From the NCBI GenBank assembly GCA_000431975.1, contig HF988510.1:1-56740 (forward strand): a stretch of DNA of 56,740 nt, given 5' to 3'. Made by a program: the position numbers and the translations under genes. Positions 53,484 through 56,740 of this stretch are shown in pieces. Source of the DNA: Prevotella sp. CAG:924. Lineage in GTDB: Bacteria; Bacteroidota; Bacteroidia; Bacteroidales; Bacteroidaceae. The notes under the pieces are model-generated. The model was not told the DNA's origin and made no database searches. It saw only the letters and a program-made list of their open reading frames with translations. Numbering within the stretch: position 1 is the stretch's first letter; each line of letters begins with the position of its first letter.

Positions 53484-55100
53484 ATGGCAAAGTTTGATAA
53501 GTCAGTTTTAGCAAGCTACGGAATCAAGACGGGTACCGCTGAGGTTCTGTACAATCCTTCGTACGAAGTACTGTTTGACGAGGAGACCAAGGAAGGTCTT
53601 CAGGGTTATGAGGTAGGTCAGGAGACCGAGCTCGGCGCTGTCAACGTGATGACTGGTATCTTCACTGGTCGTTCGCCTAAGGATAAGTTCATCGTAGACG
53701 ATGAGACTTCTCACGACACCATCTGGTGGGATTCTGAGGAGTATCACAATGATAACCACCGTGCTTCCAAGGAGGCTTGGAAAGCTGTTAAGAACATCGC
53801 TCTCGAGGAGCTGTCAGGCAAGAAGCTCTACGTTGTAGACGGTTTCTGCGGCACTCACAAGGACACCCGTATGAAGGTGCGTTTCATCGTTGAGGTAGCA
53901 TGGCAGGCTCACTTCGTAACCAACATGTTCATCCGTCCTAAGACAGAGGCTGACTTCGAGCAGGAGCCCGACTTCATCGTTTACAATGCTTCTAAGGCAA
54001 AGGTAGAGAACTGGAAGGAGCTGGGTCTGCACTCTGAGACCGCTGTTGTCTTCAACGTAACTTCTAAGGAGCAGGTGATCATCAACACTTGGTACGGCGG
54101 TGAGATGAAGAAGGGTATGTTCTCTATGATGAACTACTTCCTCCCCCTGAAGGGTGTTGCTTCCATGCACTGCTCTGCCAACACTGATATGAACGGTGAG
54201 AACACCGCTATCTTCTTCGGTCTGTCTGGTACCGGTAAGACTACTCTCTCTACCGATCCTAAGCGTAAGCTGATCGGTGACGACGAGCACGGATGGGACA
54301 ACGAGGGTGTGTTCAACTATGAGGGCGGTTGCTACGCTAAGGTTATCAACCTCGACAAGGAGGCTGAGCCCGATATCTACGGCGCTATCACCCGTGACGC
54401 CCTGCTGGAGAACGTTACCGTTGACAAGGACGGCAAGATCGACTTCGCAGACAAGAGCGTTACCGAGAACACCCGTGTTTCTTATCCTATCTACCACATC
54501 AAGAACATCCAGCGTCCTGCAAGCCAGGGTCCCGCTGCAAAGCAGGTGATCTTCCTGAGCGCCGACGCCTTCGGTGTACTGCCTCCTGTATCTATCCTGA
54601 CTCCTGAGCAGACGAAGTACTACTTCCTGAGCGGCTTCACCGCTAAGCTCGCAGGTACTGAGCGTGGTATCACTGAGCCGACTCCTACCTTCTCTGCTTG
54701 CTTCGGCCAGGCATTCCTCGAGCTGCATCCTACAAAGTATGCTGAGGAGCTCGTTCGTCATATGGAGAAGAGCGGTGCTAAGGCATATCTGGTTAATACT
54801 GGTTGGAACGGTACCGGCAAGCGTATCTCGATCCGTGATACTCGTGGTATCATCGATGCCATCCTGGATCACTCTATCGACGAGGCTCCTACCAAGCAGA
54901 TTCCTTACTTCGACTTCACTGTTCCTACAAAGCTCCAGGGTGTTGCTACTGAGATCCTCGATCCTCGCGACACTTACGCTGACGCTGCTCAGTGGGACGA
55001 GAAGGCCAAGGATCTGGCTGCCCGCTTCATCAAGAACTTCAAGAAGTATGAGACCAACGAGGCTGGTAAGGCTCTCGTTGCTGCTGGTCCTCAGCTCTAA
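53484..55100 (+). CDS. pckA: phosphoenolpyruvate carboxykinase (ATP)
   Basis: A 538-residue enzyme that interconverts oxaloacetate and PEP. In Bacteroidales it mainly fixes CO2 onto PEP while making ATP, on the way to succinate (established for related anaerobes). Motifs: TGRSPKDKF, HCSANTDM, the Walker A GLSGTGKTTLS with Lys252, the metal site around GDDEHGWD, and NTGWNGTGKRISIRDTRG. Codon use is strongly biased (GGT, CGT, AAG, CTC/CTG), the mark of very high expression, and this bias creates long antisense open frames. A strong promoter and strong terminator flank it. Confidence 0.97.
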   Translation: MAKFDKSVLASYGIKTGTAEVLYNPSYEVLFDEETKEGLQGYEVGQETELGAVNVMTGIFTGRSPKDKFIVDDETSHDTIWWDSEEYHNDNHRASKEAWKAVKNIALEELSGKKLYVVDGFCGTHKDTRMKVRFIVEVAWQAHFVTNMFIRPKTEADFEQEPDFIVYNASKAKVENWKELGLHSETAVVFNVTSKEQVIINTWYGGEMKKGMFSMMNYFLPLKGVASMHCSANTDMNGENTAIFFGLSGTGKTTLSTDPKRKLIGDDEHGWDNEGVFNYEGGCYAKVINLDKEAEPDIYGAITRDALLENVTVDKDGKIDFADKSVTENTRVSYPIYHIKNIQRPASQGPAAKQVIFLSADAFGVLPPVSILTPEQTKYYFLSGFTAKLAGTERGITEPTPTFSACFGQAFLELHPTKYAEELVRHMEKSGAKAYLVNTGWNGTGKRISIRDTRGIIDAILDHSIDEAPTKQIPYFDFTVPTKLQGVATEILDPRDTYADAAQWDEKAKDLAARFIKNFKKYETNEAGKALVAAGPQL

Positions 55101-55127
55101 TCTCTCATACCGAGTGACTAATAATAA

Positions 55128-55163
55128 GGCCCGTTTCCGCAATGCGGAGACGGGCTTTTTTTT
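55128..55163 (+). terminator. intrinsic terminator of pckA
   Basis: A 12-bp stem (GCCCGTTTCCGC at 55129-55140 with 55144-55155, one G-T pair), a 3-base loop and eight T, 28 bases after the stop codon. Confidence 0.95.
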
Positions 55164-55164
55164 C

Positions 55165-55243
55165 GGCTCACCCGATGAATATAGGGGATTGTTTAGCCTA
55201 GGCCTGAAGAAGACATCCTATCCTTGCAAGACCGAACGACAAG
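55165..55243 (+). repeat. 80-bp dispersed repeat, copy B
   Basis: A 79-base copy of the element at 41534-41613, same orientation, 74 positions identical. It starts two bases after the T run of the pckA terminator. It contains the palindrome GCCTAGGC at the place where the two copies differ most. It would encode DEYRGLF and KKTSYPCKTERQ if read through in one frame, as copy A would, but has no start codon or ribosome site of its own. Confidence 0.85.
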
Positions 55244-55367
55244 TCTGGGATGACACTGAAGCCGTGCACATCCGCACAGCTTCAACGTGATCTAAAAACA
55301 ATTAAGTTAATGAGATAGATAGGCTTGATTTGAATAGACAACTGTCGCATGTGTGGAATAAAATGCT

Positions 55368-55375
55368 TATCTTTG
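55368..55375 (+). promoter_or_regulatory. -7 box of the DUF418 gene
   Basis: TATCTTTG matches TAnnTTTG. The -33 match is poor. The leader of about 80 bases contains the perfect 12-bp palindrome TCCGCATGCGGA (55404-55415). Confidence 0.6.
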
Positions 55376-55461
55376 CATCCGTTGCCGTCAAATTGTGGCT
55401 TAGTCCGCATGCGGATACCATGAGATTGTAAACAGAAACGTTATTCATAAGGTAAGAAATC

Positions 55462-56643
55462 ATGTCAAGTTACCAACCTTCCGCGTTACCTAACACACGT
55501 ATCGACGCCGCCGATTTGCTGCGTGGCGTAGCCGTGGCAGGCATTGTGATGCTGCATTTCATAGAGCATCTAAACTTCTACAACTTTCCTCCGCTTACCA
55601 AGTTGGACAATGTGGTGTGGAATGTGATGTTTTTCATGTTGTCGAACAAGATGTATGCCATATTTGCCATGCTGTTCGGACTGACATTTTTCGTGCAGCA
55701 TGACAATCAGGCAAAGCGCGGATATGACTTCAGGGCGCGTTTCGTATGGCGCATGGTGCTCCTCTTCGGATTCGGCCTGCTCGACCTGTTGTTCTTCAAC
55801 GGCGACATATTGACAGTTTACGCACTGTGCGGACTGCTTGTACTGCCGTTTGTACGAGCTGGCAATCGGGTGTTACTGCTCTTTGCCGTGTTGTTTGCGC
55901 TACAGCCGATAGAGCTTGTATATCTTGTCGGTGGATTGGTTAATCCACGGTTGCAGCCGCTTGATTTAGGATCGGGAGCGATGTTCCAGGCCATATTGCC
56001 TGCGCAGGAAAGCGGCAGCTGGTTTGATGTTGCCATAGCAGGACTGCGCTACGGACTGCCTGTCAACTTTACATGGGCTATCGAGCACGGACGTTTTACG
56101 CAGACGCTGTTCCTCTTCCTGCTCGGCTTGTGGATAGGGCGCCGTCGCCTGTTGTATGACGAAGGCAACAACGCTAATGTCTGGAGAAAAGTGATGTTGT
56201 GGTCGGTCGTGGCGTTTGCGGTGTTGTGCCCGTTGCGTTATACCGTGCCACAGATGTTCCATGCGGAGTGTGTGTCGGCCTCGTTGACCGTAATGCTCGA
56301 CATGTGGAAAAATCTTGCGATGACGTTTTTCTATGTAAGCTTGCTTACATGGGCGTATCACCGCACAAGGGCGCGCCATGTGTTGGCGAAGATTCTGCCT
56401 TACGGCAAGATGAGTCTGAGCAACTATTTGGGGCAGTCGGTCGTTGGCGGATTTGTCTTTTATCATTGGGGATTGGGACTTTATGCGGTCAGCGGCCATA
56501 CAATGAGCCTTGTGCTGGGAGCAGCGTTCGTTTTATTGCAGTTCTCGTTCTGCAAATTGTGGCTCCGTTTGCATAGGCGCGGGCCTTTGGAGCAGGTATG
56601 GCATAACCTTACTTGGGTCGGTTCAGACAGGCGGAAGAAATGA
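55462..56643 (+). CDS. DUF418 family membrane protein
   Basis: A 393-residue inner-membrane protein with about nine or ten hydrophobic segments. The N-terminus RIDAADLLRGVAVAGIVMLHF is the YeiB/DUF418 start. The C-terminal DUF418 core includes LPYGKMSLSNYLGQS and the LQFSFCKLWLRLHRRGPLEQVWHNLTW end. The biochemical role of the family is not established; some members are placed near transport or acyl-transfer functions. It starts after AAGGTAAG, stands alone, and the window ends 97 bases later without a recognised terminator. Confidence 0.88.
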   Translation: MSSYQPSALPNTRIDAADLLRGVAVAGIVMLHFIEHLNFYNFPPLTKLDNVVWNVMFFMLSNKMYAIFAMLFGLTFFVQHDNQAKRGYDFRARFVWRMVLLFGFGLLDLLFFNGDILTVYALCGLLVLPFVRAGNRVLLLFAVLFALQPIELVYLVGGLVNPRLQPLDLGSGAMFQAILPAQESGSWFDVAIAGLRYGLPVNFTWAIEHGRFTQTLFLFLLGLWIGRRRLLYDEGNNANVWRKVMLWSVVAFAVLCPLRYTVPQMFHAECVSASLTVMLDMWKNLAMTFFYVSLLTWAYHRTRARHVLAKILPYGKMSLSNYLGQSVVGGFVFYHWGLGLYAVSGHTMSLVLGAAFVLLQFSFCKLWLRLHRRGPLEQVWHNLTWVGSDRRKK

Positions 56644-56740
56644 CATAGGCCGGTCTGTACATCCAGGCGCTGTCTTTCCATTGGCGCTCCGGGCTTGCAT
56701 GGGGCCGTTTGTGCTGATCGTGAAATAAGATCTAAAAATA

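Noticed and set aside
53814..55142. 442-residue minus-strand open frame opposite pckA
   Set aside because: A shadow caused by the strong codon bias of pckA; the composition (Leu, Ser, Arg, Val) is that of an antisense frame.
54664..55290. 208-residue plus-strand frame overlapping the pckA end and repeat copy B
   Set aside because: Out of frame with pckA and runs through its terminator; low-complexity Ser/Leu/Arg composition.

Overview
This window looks like a stretch of a Bacteroidales chromosome, most likely Prevotellaceae. The evidence is two SusC/SusD polysaccharide utilisation loci (PULs), a hybrid two-component regulator, a serine palmitoyltransferase for sphingolipids, a Bacteroidota-type atp operon (atpD-C-I-B-E-F-H-A-G), and many promoters with the Bacteroidota -7 box TAnnTTTG, several with TTTG 19-20 bases upstream. 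No rRNA, tRNA, CRISPR array, insertion sequence or phage gene was recognised. The genus is an inference.

Layout. 0.4-5 kb: a minus-strand pair, a TonB-dependent receptor and a surface beta-helix lipoprotein. 5.8-6.7 kb: a lysine exporter (LysO type) split into two overlapping genes. 7-20.9 kb: a beta-1,3-glucan (laminarin-type) PUL, with a 1312-residue hybrid sensor-regulator, then GH16, SusC, SusD, a glycan-binding lipoprotein and GH3; four TCAAACC repeats sit before its promoter. 21-23.7 kb: clpB. 23.9-31.4 kb: the ATP synthase operon. 31.5-32.5 kb: pfkA. 32.9-36 kb: an AraC-type regulator with an AT-hook-like tail, dipeptidyl peptidase III and an AlkD-like HEAT-repeat protein. 37-41.4 kb: a thioredoxin lipoprotein, then a lipid cluster (patatin, DAGK-family lipid kinase, serine palmitoyltransferase). 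41.8-50.9 kb: a compact fructan PUL (GH32, SusD, SusC) with its regulator. 51.2-56.6 kb: a membrane-anchored papain-like protease, upp, pckA and a DUF418 membrane protein.

The most unusual item is the fructan PUL regulator (49076-50863). It has the plan of a hybrid two-component sensor: a periplasmic sugar-binding domain, one membrane segment and an AraC output domain. The kinase ATPase and receiver domains are cleanly missing, and the phospho-accepting His of the remaining dimerisation segment is Tyr. It appears to be an intact, phosphorylation-independent, membrane-bound one-component regulator derived from a hybrid sensor. A candidate operator, an inverted AAATCGTTC pair, lies just upstream of the susC promoter it should control.

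A second item is an 80-bp dispersed repeat, about 92% identical between its two copies, lying downstream of the terminators of the serine palmitoyltransferase gene and pckA. Other points are candidate operators upstream of three transport loci, possible leaderless promoters, and large gaps in the atp operon placed exactly before the genes for the high-copy subunits c and alpha.
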